Source of the DNA: AC-56 sp963798705
GTDB taxonomy: Bacteria; Actinomycetota; Thermoleophilia; Solirubrobacterales; 70-9
Length of the DNA: 64,000 bases
Reading direction: 5' to 3'
Assembly (NCBI GenBank): GCA_963798705.1
Contig: CAWCTW010000005.1
Span: 496,001 to 560,000, forward strand
Part shown: one piece after another, positions 15,664 to 23,701 of the stretch
Numbering within the stretch: the first letter of the stretch is position 1
How the letters are laid out: each line of letters opens with the position of its first letter
Translations under genes and position numbers: made by a program
The notes under the pieces: model-generated
The model's database searches: none
Seen by the model: only the letters and a program-made list of their open reading frames with translations
Told to the model about the DNA's origin: nothing

Positions 15664-18102
15664 TCAGCCCACCGGGACCGCACCCTGCTCGGTCTCCCCC
15701 GCTTCACGCGGCGCGCGCCCGAGCCGTTCCTCCAGCTCGAGGATCCGCTCGGTAGTCCTGATCACGGTGTCCGGGTTGAGGCTGATCGAGTCGATGCCGA
15801 GCTCGACCAGGAACTCGGCCATCTCCGGGTAGTCGGACGGCGCCTGGCCGCAGAGCCCCGAGTGGCTGCCGTTGCGCCGGCATCCCTCCACGGCGAGGCG
15901 GATCATCTCCTTCACGCCCTCGTCACGCTCCTCGTAGTCGAAGGCGACGATCTCCGAGTCGCGGTCGACCCCGAGGGTGAGCTGGGTCAGGTCGTTGGAG
16001 CCGATCGAGAACCCGTCGAAGCGCTCGGCGAAGCGGTCGACCAGCAGGACGTTGTTGGGAATCTCGCACATGCAGTAGATCCTGAGCCCGTCCTCGCCGC
16101 GCTCGAGCCCCAGCTCGGCCATCCGCTCGAGCACCCGGTCGGCCTCGTCCACCCGGCGCACGAACGGGAGCATGAGCACGACGTTGGTGAACCCCATCTC
16201 CTCGCGGACTCGCCTCATGGCGCGGCACTCGAGGGCGAACCCCTCCTCGTAGGCGGGATGCGCGTACCGCGAGGCGCCCCTGAACCCCAGCATCGGGTTG
16301 TCCTCCTCGGGCTCGAAGGCGGCGCCGCCGAGCAGGCTCGCGTACTCGTTGGTCTTGAAGTCGGACATACGCACGACCACCGGCTTCGGCCAGAAGGCCG
16401 CGGCGATCGTCCCGATCCCCTCCGACAGGCGCTCGACGAAGAAGCTCGCCCCGTCGTCGTGGCCACGGAAGAGCCGCGTCACGGCGTCGCGTGCCTCGGG
16501 GTCGGTGACCTGCTCGGGATGCAGCAGCGCCAGGGGATGGGCCTTGATCGACTCGCTGACGATGAACTCCATCCGGGCGAGACCCACGCCGTCGTTGGGC
16601 AGGAACGAGGTCTTGAACGCCAGGTCCGGGTTGCCCAGGTTGACCATGACCTCGGTGGCGGGCCGGCGAATCTCGCCCACGTCGGTGCTGTCGACGTGGA
16701 AAGGGACCCCGCCGTCGTAGATCCGCCCGGTGTCCCCCTCGGCGCAGGAGACCGTGACCTCCTCGCCGGTGGGAACCGTCGTCGTCGCATCGCCCGTGCC
16801 GACCAGGGCCGGGATGCCGAGCTCGCGGGCGATGATCGCCGCGTGGCAGGTGCGCCCGCCGCGGTTGGTCACGATCGCCGCTGCGGTCTTCATCACGGGC
16901 TCCCAGTCCGGCGTCGTCATGTCCGCGACCAGCACCTCACCCGGCTTGAAGCTCGAGAGCTGGTCGACGTTCTTGATCGGGCGAGCCGCGCCGGAGGCGA
17001 TCTTCTCGCCGACGGCCCGGCCCTCCGTGATCACCTCGCCCTCTCCGTCCAGGACGTAGCTCTCGAGCTTCGTGGGCCCGCGCTGGGATGCCACCGTCTC
17101 CGGGCGCGCCTGCACCAGGTAGAGCTTGCCGTCGAGGCCGTCCTTGGCCCACTCCATGTCCATCGGCTTGCCGTAGTGGCGCTCGATCTTGATCGCGTAG
17201 TCGGCGAGCTCGAGGACGTCCGAGTCATCGAGGCAGAAGTGCTCGCGATCGGCCTTGGGCGTCGGGACGTTGCGGACGGTGTGCTTGCTCTCGCCCTCGA
17301 CGAAGATCATCTTGATCGCCTTGTCGCCGAGCAGGCGGCGCAGCACGGCGCGGTGGCCCTGCTCGAAAGTGGGCTTGTGGACGTAGAACTCGTCCGGGTC
17401 GACGGCCCCCTGGACGACGTTCTCGCCGAGCCCGTGGGCGCCCGTGATGAACACGACGTCCCGGAAGCCGGACTCGGTGTCGAGCGAGAAGAACACGCCG
17501 GAGGAGGCGAGGTCGGACCGGACCATCTTCATGATCCCGATCGAGAGCGAGACCTTGAAGTGGTCGAAGCCCTGGTCGATCCGGTAGTGGATCGCGCGAT
17601 CGGTGAACAGGCTGGCGAAGCAGCGGCGGCACGAGTCCAGCAGGCTCACCTCGCCGTGGATGTTGAGGTAGGTTTCCTGCTGGCCGGCGAAGCTCGCGGT
17701 GGGCAGGTCCTCGGCGGTCGCGGAGCTCCGCACCGCCATGCTCACCTCGTCGCCGTACTCCTCCTGGAGGCGGTGGTAGGCGTCGAGGATCTCCTGTGCC
17801 AGGTCGTCGGGGATGCCCGCCCCGTAGACGATCTCGCGCGCCCGCTTGCCTCGGCGCGCCAGGTCCGCGACGTCGTCGGGGTCGAGGCCGTCGAGGGCCT
17901 CATGGAGCGGGCCCCATGCGCCGGCCTCCTCCAGCATGTAGCGGTAGGCCTCGGCCGTCGTCGCGAAGCCATTCGGCACGAGCACGCCCTCCCCCGAGAG
18001 CTCCCGGTACATCTCGCCCAGCGAGGCGTTCTTGCCGCCGACGAGCGGCACGTCGTCGATGCCAACCTCCTCGAAGAAGCGGACGTACTTGGCTTGGCTC
18101 AT
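15664..18102 (-). CDS. ppsA: phosphoenolpyruvate synthase
   Basis: An 812-residue enzyme converting pyruvate, ATP and water to PEP, AMP and phosphate. The N-terminal ATP-grasp part contains V-G-G-K-N-A-S-L-G-E and V-R-S-S-A-T-A-E-D; the phospho-His site is T-N-R-G-G-R-T-C-H-A-A-I-I-A; the C-terminal TIM barrel has F-S-I-G-S-N-D-L-T-Q-L and the G-L-C-G-Q-A-P loop. ATG 18102 is preferred over an upstream in-frame GTG because an AGGAGG site sits just before it. It converges on the POR operon. Confidence 0.95.
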   Translation of the reverse strand: MSQAKYVRFFEEVGIDDVPLVGGKNASLGEMYRELSGEGVLVPNGFATTAEAYRYMLEEAGAWGPLHEALDGLDPDDVADLARRGKRAREIVYGAGIPDDLAQEILDAYHRLQEEYGDEVSMAVRSSATAEDLPTASFAGQQETYLNIHGEVSLLDSCRRCFASLFTDRAIHYRIDQGFDHFKVSLSIGIMKMVRSDLASSGVFFSLDTESGFRDVVFITGAHGLGENVVQGAVDPDEFYVHKPTFEQGHRAVLRRLLGDKAIKMIFVEGESKHTVRNVPTPKADREHFCLDDSDVLELADYAIKIERHYGKPMDMEWAKDGLDGKLYLVQARPETVASQRGPTKLESYVLDGEGEVITEGRAVGEKIASGAARPIKNVDQLSSFKPGEVLVADMTTPDWEPVMKTAAAIVTNRGGRTCHAAIIARELGIPALVGTGDATTTVPTGEEVTVSCAEGDTGRIYDGGVPFHVDSTDVGEIRRPATEVMVNLGNPDLAFKTSFLPNDGVGLARMEFIVSESIKAHPLALLHPEQVTDPEARDAVTRLFRGHDDGASFFVERLSEGIGTIAAAFWPKPVVVRMSDFKTNEYASLLGGAAFEPEEDNPMLGFRGASRYAHPAYEEGFALECRAMRRVREEMGFTNVVLMLPFVRRVDEADRVLERMAELGLERGEDGLRIYCMCEIPNNVLLVDRFAERFDGFSIGSNDLTQLTLGVDRDSEIVAFDYEERDEGVKEMIRLAVEGCRRNGSHSGLCGQAPSDYPEMAEFLVELGIDSISLNPDTVIRTTERILELEERLGRAPREAGETEQGAVPVG

Positions 18103-18237
18103 GCTCTCCTCCTGTGGCTCCGAGCCGAGCACCGATCGCGCGACTCGGCCGCAGTATCTCAGCCGCCGAGCGCTGAGAGTCGGTGCTTTCCCGCAGGAAC
18201 CCTGCGTATTACCCCCGATGCCGAGGCGAGCGGCGGC

Positions 18238-18471
18238 TCAGTCGGAGATGTCGGTCCGCCGCACCGCGTTCGCGGCCAGGGCGATCAACATCACGGCCCC
18301 CACCACGATCACGATGATGCCGACGACGACGCTGACCAGGAAGAAGCACAGGAGCGCCGCCAAGAGCCAGACGCCAAGCAACAGCGTCTCCTTGACCCCG
18401 ATCAGGTCGGATACGTCCGCGCCGGCATCGAGGTCCCGACGCTGCCTGTCTTCGGGCTCCTGCGTCGCCAT
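18238..18471 (-). CDS. small membrane protein of unknown function
   Basis: A 77-residue protein starting M-A-T-Q-E-P-E-D. The first 35 residues are polar. Then a long hydrophobic stretch (roughly residues 36-70), broken by small residues, likely makes two membrane helices ending in A-A-N-A-V-R-R. No family is recognised. A longer version from 18504 is possible but adds basic residues with no clear ribosome site. It stands alone between ppsA and the SDR gene. Confidence 0.6.
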   Translation of the reverse strand: MATQEPEDRQRRDLDAGADVSDLIGVKETLLLGVWLLAALLCFFLVSVVVGIIVIVVGAVMLIALAANAVRRTDISD

Positions 18472-18628
18472 CACCGACAACCTAATCACACACGCGCGGC
18501 GCATCCCGATGAGGCCACAGGCCGTCGCCCTCCCGCTTTCAAGCGAGGGTGTCGCACAAAGGCGTATCTGTGGGAAGGGGACAGCGCCGACTCGGCGCGA
18601 CCGGCCCGGTTAGGGTTGAGCGCCGACA

Positions 18629-19669
18629 ATGCCCGAAGATCCCGCTCAGACGGTGCTGGTCACCGGTGGCTCCGGCTTCCTCGGCGGCTGGTGCGTGACG
18701 GAGCTCCTGCGCCGCGGCTACACGGTGAGAACGACGGTTCGCAGCCCCTCCCGGGAACCCCAGGTTCGAGCCACGGTCGGTTCCGAGGTCGACCCCGGCG
18801 ATCGGCTGACGGTGCTCGTAGCGGACCTCACCGGCGACGAGGGCTGGCCCGAGGCGGCTGAGGGCTGCGACTACGTCCTGCACGTCGCCTCGCCGTTTCC
18901 GCCCAAGCAGCCGAAGGATCCTGACGAGCTGATCTTGCCGGCGCGCGAGGGAACCCTCCGGGTCCTGCGCGCGAGCCTGGATGCCGGGGCGAAGCGGGTC
19001 GTCCTCACCTCCTCGGTGGCCGCGATCAGGCTCAGCGAGGGTGCGGCCAGCAGGCCGCTCGACGAGGGCGACTGGACGGACCCCGGTACCCCGGGGCTCA
19101 CGCCTTACGTTCGCTCGAAGACGATCGCCGAGCAGGAGGCCTGGGGTCTGGTACGGGAACGAGGCGAGGAGGATCGCCTGTCGGTGGTCAACCCCGGCGC
19201 CATCATCGGACCGGTGTTGAGCGATGACCTCTCCTACTCGCTGCAGGCGGTTCAGCGGCTGTTGGCGGGCATGCCCGGGGTGCCGAGGCTGGGCTTCAGC
19301 CTGGTCGACGTCCGAGACGTCGCCGATCTCGAGCTCAAGGCGATGACGGCGCCCGAAGCGGGCGGCGAGCGCTTCATCGCGGCCACGCGGTTCCTCTGGA
19401 TGGCCGAGATCGGCGCGGTCCTCCGCGAGCGCCTCGGGGAGGCGGCCTCGAAGGTGCCCACCCGCACGGTCCCGAACCTGCTCGTGCGGGGTATGGCGCT
19501 GTTTGACCCCGGAATTCGCTCGGTCGTCGGCGGGCTTGGCAAACGCACCGAGCTGTCGTCGGAAAAGGCGCGGGGCTCCCTGGGTTGGGCGCCGCGCCCG
19601 GTCGAGGACACGATCGCCGAGACGGGCGAGAGCCTGATCCGGCACGGGGTCGTGGCCGTGCCGGCGTAG
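18629..19669 (+). CDS. extended SDR, dihydroflavonol-reductase-like
   Basis: A 346-residue NAD(P)-dependent reductase. The Rossmann start is V-L-V-T-G-G-S-G-F-L-G-G-W near residue 10; the active site is S-S at ~127 and Y-V-R-S-K (YxxxK) near 160. The N-P-G-A-I-I-G-P segment is typical of DFR/cinnamoyl-CoA-reductase-like proteins. These reduce aldehydes or ketones or act on lignin-like and terpenoid compounds; the substrate is unknown. Confidence 0.85.
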   Translation: MPEDPAQTVLVTGGSGFLGGWCVTELLRRGYTVRTTVRSPSREPQVRATVGSEVDPGDRLTVLVADLTGDEGWPEAAEGCDYVLHVASPFPPKQPKDPDELILPAREGTLRVLRASLDAGAKRVVLTSSVAAIRLSEGAASRPLDEGDWTDPGTPGLTPYVRSKTIAEQEAWGLVRERGEEDRLSVVNPGAIIGPVLSDDLSYSLQAVQRLLAGMPGVPRLGFSLVDVRDVADLELKAMTAPEAGGERFIAATRFLWMAEIGAVLRERLGEAASKVPTRTVPNLLVRGMALFDPGIRSVVGGLGKRTELSSEKARGSLGWAPRPVEDTIAETGESLIRHGVVAVPA

Positions 19670-19755
19670 CTCTTGCCGCGCGCCGTTTCTCATCCGGAGA
19701 AATGGGGCCGGCCGATACTGTTGCCCGGTCGTCCAATCGGTGAGGGGGAGAGCGG

Positions 19756-20166
19756 ATGAGCAACGTCGAGACCATGCAGCAGATCTATGACGCGTTCGGG
19801 CGCGGGGACGTTCCCGCGATCCTCGAGCACCTGGCGGAGGACGTGCGCTGGGAGCAGTGGCCAACCGGCAATGTGGCGCAGGACCGCGACGTTCCCTACA
19901 TGCGACCGCGCACCGGCCGCGAGGCGGTGGCCGGGTTCTTCCGGGACATCCAGGAGGACTTCGAGATGAACTCCTTCAACCCGCACACGTTCCTGGGAGG
20001 CGAGGGCTGCGTCGCGGTGGTGATCGAGGTCGACCTCACCGTCCGCTCAACGGGCATGCGCATCGAGGACGAGGAGATCCACCTCGTCGAGTTCAACGCC
20101 GACGGTCAGATGACCTCCCTGCGCCACTTCCTCGACACGGCGAAGGCGACCGAGGCGCACGCGTAG
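19756..20166 (+). CDS. SnoaL-like / NTF2-fold protein
   Basis: A 136-residue protein with M-Q-Q-I-Y-D-A-F-G-R-G-D-V-P-A-I-L-E-H-L-A-E-D-V-R-W near the start and the C-terminal L-V-E-F-N-A-D-G-Q-M-T-S-L-R-H-F-L-D strand. It belongs to the ketosteroid-isomerase-like small folds with no assigned reaction. A GGGGGAG ribosome site precedes the ATG. It is followed after about 110 bases by another member of the same fold. Confidence 0.85.
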   Translation: MSNVETMQQIYDAFGRGDVPAILEHLAEDVRWEQWPTGNVAQDRDVPYMRPRTGREAVAGFFRDIQEDFEMNSFNPHTFLGGEGCVAVVIEVDLTVRSTGMRIEDEEIHLVEFNADGQMTSLRHFLDTAKATEAHA

Positions 20167-20275
20167 GCGGCCTGGATCCGTAGCTCCGGGGGCTCCTGCG
20201 AGCTCGTACCGCCCCGCTTGCCCGTCGCACATGCACCGGCTAGGGTCGGATGCACCACATCCGAAGGGAGATGCC

Positions 20276-20668
20276 ATGGCCCAGGAGAACGTAGATCTGG
20301 TTCGCAGCGGATACGAGGCATTCAACCGCGGTGACATCGATGCGGTGCTCGCGATCATGGACGATGAGATCGAGTGGCATGAGCCGGGAGGCGGGAATGC
20401 CCCGGCCGGTTCGTTTCGGGGACCCCGGAGCGTGGCGAGTGACGTCTTCGCGCCGGTGCCCGAGCGCTTCGAGGATTTCCGTGTGGAGACAGATCAGCTC
20501 GTCGACGTCGGCGAGCACGTTGCGGTGATCGGTCGATTCCGCGGGACGAGCAAGAGCGGCAAGCAGCTCGACGCCCCCTTTGTGCACGTGGCGACGGTAC
20601 GGAACGGCAAGGAGGTCGAGTTCCGCAACTACGTGGCTCGCGATCAGTGGGCCGAAGCCTGGAGCTAG
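20276..20668 (+). CDS. SnoaL-like / NTF2-fold protein
   Basis: A 130-residue protein: E-N-V-D-L-V-R-S-G-Y-E-A-F-N-R-G-D-I-D-A-V-L, then D-D-E-I-E-W-H-E-P, and V-A-V-I-G-R-F-R-G-T near residue 80. The ATG at 20276 is chosen for its GAAGGGAG ribosome site. The start resembles the SnoaL gene in the tRNA-Cys island. Its stop is directly followed by a tRNA-like remnant. Confidence 0.85.
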   Translation: MAQENVDLVRSGYEAFNRGDIDAVLAIMDDEIEWHEPGGGNAPAGSFRGPRSVASDVFAPVPERFEDFRVETDQLVDVGEHVAVIGRFRGTSKSGKQLDAPFVHVATVRNGKEVEFRNYVARDQWAEAWS

Positions 20669-20720
20669 GGGCGACCCGAACGGATTCGAACCCACCACCT
20701 TCTGCATCTCAAGACGCTCG
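20668..20720 (-). pseudogene. tRNA-Gly-like 3' fragment
   Basis: On the minus strand this piece shares GAGCGTCT, then GCAGAAGGT and GTGGGTTCGAATCC, with the intact tRNA-Gly at 28268-28341. The anticodon-arm 5' side is shortened and the T-stem no longer pairs, so it is not a functional tRNA. It may be an old attachment site at the edge of the 20.7-25.3 kb accessory zone. Confidence 0.6.
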
Positions 20721-20802
20721 GCCTCCACCGCAAGGTCATCCGCGAGCGCAACGCGGAGGGCCGCGGCTGAGCGCGGGCTCGACGACGCGGCCGGCGCCTG
20801 GG

Positions 20803-21156
20803 TCAGCGTCGGGACTCGACCCGCACCCGAACCAACGCGTCGCGGCCCGCGTCGCGCGTGGCCACGGCGTGGCCCTCGAGTCTGTGGCCCCGGACCACGA
20901 GGCGCACCGGCCCGCCCTCCCCGGTCAGGTTTCGCCACCAGACCTTGCGTTCCGGCCAACCGACCGCGATCGTCACCTCGTCGCCCTTGTCGCGGTAGAG
21001 CACCGGGATCGTGTAGTCGCGCCCGCTCCTGCGACCCGTGTAGGTGATCAGCGCGAGGCGACCGCTGGCGAGCCGGTGGGCAGGCGACCGCAGAACCGCC
21101 TTCAGCGCCGGATTGACCGTCCTGTTCATCACCAGGAATGGGAGTTGACCTCGCAT
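20803..21156 (-). CDS. F420-type nitroreductase family (DDN/FGD-like) protein
   Basis: A 117-residue protein of the deazaflavin-dependent nitroreductase-like split beta-barrel family. It contains L-A-L-I-T-Y-T-G-R-R-S-G-R-D-Y-T-I-P-V, the usual T-G-R-x-S-G motif, and W-W-R-N-L near residue 77. ATG 21156 is one base past the stop of the hydrolase upstream, so they form an operon. A cofactor F420 role is inferred from the family; some members bind flavin or heme. Confidence 0.75.
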   Translation of the reverse strand: MRGQLPFLVMNRTVNPALKAVLRSPAHRLASGRLALITYTGRRSGRDYTIPVLYRDKGDEVTIAVGWPERKVWWRNLTGEGGPVRLVVRGHRLEGHAVATRDAGRDALVRVRVESRR

Positions 21157-21157
21157 G

Positions 21158-21901
21158 CTAAGAGGCCACTTCCCGGCAGAACTCCCGCAGGGCGTCGGCG
21201 AAGGCGGGGCTAACGGTCGGCTTCTCCCGGCAGGACACCTGCATCGATTCGGGGAAGGCCGAGACGGCGGCCTCGTATCCATCCTTGGTGAAGAGCAGAC
21301 AGGGATCGTGCTCCGCGAACAGCATCGGCTTCCCGAGATCCCGTAGGGCACCCTCGATCCAGTCGCCGGGGTCCGCCATGTTCTCGAGCACGTACGCCTG
21401 CGCCACGCCGGTGGGGATTTGCTCGAGCATCCGGTCGGCGAGCTCCTCGCCGTAGAAGCCCTGCGTGATCTGCGTCAGGTGCCGCATGAACGTGCGGTCG
21501 TCGAGAGTGGCCACCTGTTTGAAGGCCGAGCCGACATCCGCGTTGATCGCAGGCCGATCCGCGTCCGGACTGAACCCCAGGCAGGCGTGCCCCAGCGCGA
21601 GCCCCTGGACCGCCTCTCGATGCCGAGACGCGAACTTCACGGCCGCGGCGTTGGAGAACTCATCGGCTGCGACCACGAGGCTCTGCCATCCGCGGCGGTC
21701 GACCTCCTCGGCCGCCCGCTCGGCCACGGCCGAAGTGCCGGGCGCGCTGGGAAGATCCTCGTCGCCCACGCCCGGCGCATCGAATACCGCGACCTCGGCC
21801 CATTCCTCGAGCTGCGGTCGGATCACCCACTCCAACGCGCAGTAGCCCGGGAGGAGGAGCAGGCGGGGCCTGGTCCGCTCGTCCGACGGATTCGCGCTCA
21901 T
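21158..21901 (-). CDS. degenerate alpha/beta-hydrolase fold protein
   Basis: A 247-residue protein with alpha/beta-hydrolase layout: L-L-L-L-P-G-Y-C near residue 13 and D-A-P-G-V-G-D near 37. The nucleophile elbow reads V-V-A-A-D-E-F-S-N, not G-x-S-x-G, and the C-terminal region where the catalytic His is expected reads C-R-E-K-P-T-V-S. So the triad looks incomplete and the protein may bind rather than hydrolyse. ATG 21901 is used; an upstream extension has no fold character. Confidence 0.7.
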   Translation of the reverse strand: MSANPSDERTRPRLLLLPGYCALEWVIRPQLEEWAEVAVFDAPGVGDEDLPSAPGTSAVAERAAEEVDRRGWQSLVVAADEFSNAAAVKFASRHREAVQGLALGHACLGFSPDADRPAINADVGSAFKQVATLDDRTFMRHLTQITQGFYGEELADRMLEQIPTGVAQAYVLENMADPGDWIEGALRDLGKPMLFAEHDPCLLFTKDGYEAAVSAFPESMQVSCREKPTVSPAFADALREFCREVAS

Positions 21902-22080
21902 ACAGCAGCCTTCCACCCTACTTGGGGACCGACGCCATCGTGGTGCCCGACGAGATGCCTCAGCCTCCCACGCCTCGATGCGTGATGGCGGTTGGTGCCG
22001 ATTCGTTCCCGCAGGTTCGGCAAGAGCCACCGCTCGGCGGAACGGCGATGCCGCCCGAGCCCGCGTAAACCGCTTGGCTA

Positions 22081-22210
22081 TGCGGAGAGCGGCTGTTGTG
22101 AGCGAAATCCCCGCCATCTGGCTTGTCTATGCGGTCGACGGGCGCGCTGCTACCAGCCGTGCTACCAGTTTCTGGCGCTTGACAGCAAGATGGATCGGTA
22201 GCAGCTGGCC
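22081..22210. repeat. interspersed repeat, copy A
   Basis: It shares the blocks AGCGGCTG, GCGAAATCCCCGCCATC, CTTGT, GCTACCAGC-N2-TGCTACC and terminal GGTAGC with copies at 23535 and 24510. The GCTACC and GGTAGC blocks are complementary. It has diverged in the spacers. Confidence 0.65.
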
Positions 22211-22269
22211 GTCCTGCGGGTCGCCGCCGCATTGATGCGACCCTGCAGCAGCCTCCGACGGCGCAGCGG

Positions 22270-22446
22270 TGTAGTCCCAAGCCCATGGGCGAGACCATCG
22301 GGTGGTGGGTCAGTCTGAGCCTCGGCCCACTTCGCCAGCCCCACGGCTTCGAGGGCACGTTCGCCGCTCGGAAAGGCCTCTATCCGTGTCACCAAGCCGT
22401 CACGGATCGTGAAGAGTATTCCCGTCTCTCGCCCCTCGCGACATGG
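22270..22446 (-). pseudogene. SnoaL-like protein, C-terminal remnant
   Basis: The minus strand reads G-I-L-F-T-I-R-D-G-L-V-T-R-I-E-A-F-P-S-G-E-R-A-L-E-A-V-G-L, the end of SnoaL-like proteins. Upstream homology is lost and downstream it runs into repeat copy A without a proper stop. Confidence 0.65.
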
Positions 22447-22707
22447 CCCGCGCAGTTTCTCGCAGGCTTAGGAGTCGAGCAACTCCGCGATCTCGCGCAC
22501 AGTCCAGACATGATCCGCGACCGACCAACGTCACTCGCATCGACTCGAGCGGGCTGATGCACGGATCGCGAACTCTGGAGCTTTCGCTCTCGACGCGACC
22601 GAGTACTCCGATCGGCGCGGCGCAATCACGCGAGAGGCGAGGAGTCGCCCAACTGCTTCGTACCGAGCGCTGAATTCGCGGCTACCCCACTGCGCGAGGA
22701 ACAGCAC

Positions 22708-23112
22708 TCAGCCGGCGATCTCGGCGAGGAACGTCTGAGGTCTGATGATCCGCATGGCACCGTGGTGGCCGAGCGGGACCAAGTGCTTGCTGTCACCGCT
22801 GATCAGGATCTCGGCCCCGGCGGCGCCGGCGGCTGCAAGGATGCGGTCGTCGTCCGGATCGCCGCTGACCGCCTCAACACGATTGGGCACCTTCGCGACG
22901 CCGACGGCCAACTCGTCCAGCAATCCGAGGATCGCCTCGAGCGCGGCATCCCCGACCGCGAGCTTCTGGTCCAGAACCCGCTGCAGCTCCACACGGACCG
23001 GTTCGGGAAGGACGAGTTCGGCGCCGTCCGCGATCGCCTCCAGCACTCTACGCGGGGGACCGTCGGCGATAACCGCCGAGACGAGGACGTTCGTATCGAC
23101 GGCGACCTTCAG
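22708..23112 (-). CDS. vapC: PIN-domain toxin (VapC-like), CTG start
   Basis: A 134-residue PIN ribonuclease. With the start at CTG 23112 it reads K-V-A-V-D-T-N-V-L-V-S-A-V, giving the first catalytic Asp; later acidic residues are in L-P-E-P-V-R-V-E-L and G-D-P-D-D-D-R-I-L-A-A-A. No ATG, GTG or TTG lies in frame between the upstream stop and this point, and the next GTG (23046) would cut off the first Asp. The CTG overlaps the antitoxin stop as CTGA, suggesting coupled translation. It likely cleaves RNA when free of VapB. Confidence 0.8.
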   Translation of the reverse strand: MKVAVDTNVLVSAVIADGPPRRVLEAIADGAELVLPEPVRVELQRVLDQKLAVGDAALEAILGLLDELAVGVAKVPNRVEAVSGDPDDDRILAAAGAAGAEILISGDSKHLVPLGHHGAMRIIRPQTFLAEIAG

Positions 23113-23342
23113 CCCGCCGTCCTGATCTCATCGACGAGCTGCTCGGCGTCCTCGGGCGCGATCCCTTCACGCTCGGCCAGGGCCCTAGCCTCCCGGGTGG
23201 CCATCGACCACCGTTCACGCCACAGGTAGCTGCGCAGGGCGTCGCGGACGATCTCGCTACGCGTCCGACCCTGGGCCGCGGCGAGCCGGTCGGTGCCGTC
23301 GCTGAGCTCGTCCGGAAGTGAGACGGAGAGAAGCTTGCTCAT
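23109..23342 (-). CDS. vapB: ribbon-helix-helix antitoxin (VapB-like)
   Basis: A 77-residue antitoxin. The ribbon strand L-L-S-V-S-L-P-D-E-L is followed by the helix pair with G-R-T-R-S-E-I-V-R-D-A-L-R-S-Y-L, as in CopG/RHH proteins. The C-terminal acidic helix (PEDAEQLVDEI) would bind the PIN toxin encoded directly downstream. A palindrome just upstream (23347-23363) is a probable autoregulatory operator. Confidence 0.85.
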   Translation of the reverse strand: MSKLLSVSLPDELSDGTDRLAAAQGRTRSEIVRDALRSYLWRERWSMATREARALAEREGIAPEDAEQLVDEIRTAG

Positions 23343-23346
23343 CGTA

Positions 23347-23363
23347 ATATGAAGATATCATAT
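23347..23363. promoter_or_regulatory. putative VapB operator
   Basis: Inverted repeat ATATGA-AGATA-TCATAT, AT-rich in a GC-rich region, four bases upstream of the antitoxin start. Position and symmetry fit RHH autoregulation. Confidence 0.6.
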
Positions 23364-23436
23364 GATTCGCTGAGGTAAGGGCGGTCGCTCCTCCTCCGCG
23401 CGGACAAGCGGAAGCCGGCGGTAGAACGCGGGGGGC

Positions 23437-23470
23437 GTTATCGCCTGCTACCAGGCTGAGCTACCACTCT
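23437..23470 (-). other. tRNA D-arm-like fragment
   Basis: The minus strand reads GGTAGCTCAGCCTGGTAGC, as in a tRNA D-arm, but no anticodon or T-arm follows. Part of the 360-base gap between vapB and the next hydrolase. Confidence 0.35.
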
Positions 23471-23534
23471 CCATCGGAGACGGCGCGGTCCGGGGGCTGC
23501 CTCAGGCTTGCAACGAGACCGACAGGGGCGCTGA

Positions 23535-23655
23535 AAGGAGCGGCTGATGGGAGCGAAATACCCGCCATCTGCCTTGTTGATGGGCTCCACGGACATTCCG
23601 CTACCAGCGCTGCTACCGATTTGCGGATCCTCGTGGGCGCCACGAGCCGGTAGCT
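23535..23655. repeat. interspersed repeat, copy B
   Basis: The best-kept copy: GGAGCGGCTG, GCGAAATACCCGCCATCTG, CTTGT, CCGCTACCAGCGCTGCTACCG, and terminal GCCGGTAGC. It lies just before a hydrolase gene. Related to 22081 and 24510. Confidence 0.7.
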
Positions 23656-23701
23656 GAGTCGACCGTCGAGGCCCGGCCCAGGTACGTGTAAGTTGGCACC
23701 G

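Larger units (their letters stand above)
21902..22707. other. gene-poor stretch with repeat copy and pseudogene debris
   Basis: About 800 bases without an intact gene. It holds one copy of the interspersed ~115-bp repeat (22081-22210) and the C-terminal remnant of a SnoaL-like gene on the minus strand (~22270-22446). The rest shows no recognisable coding sequence. Confidence 0.6.

Noticed and set aside
15451..18861. Very long plus-strand open frame of 1136 codons opposite ppsA
   Set aside because: It is the antisense shadow of the GC-rich ppsA gene (His/Asp/Arg/Leu-rich, no domain), and PEP synthase is unmistakable on the other strand.
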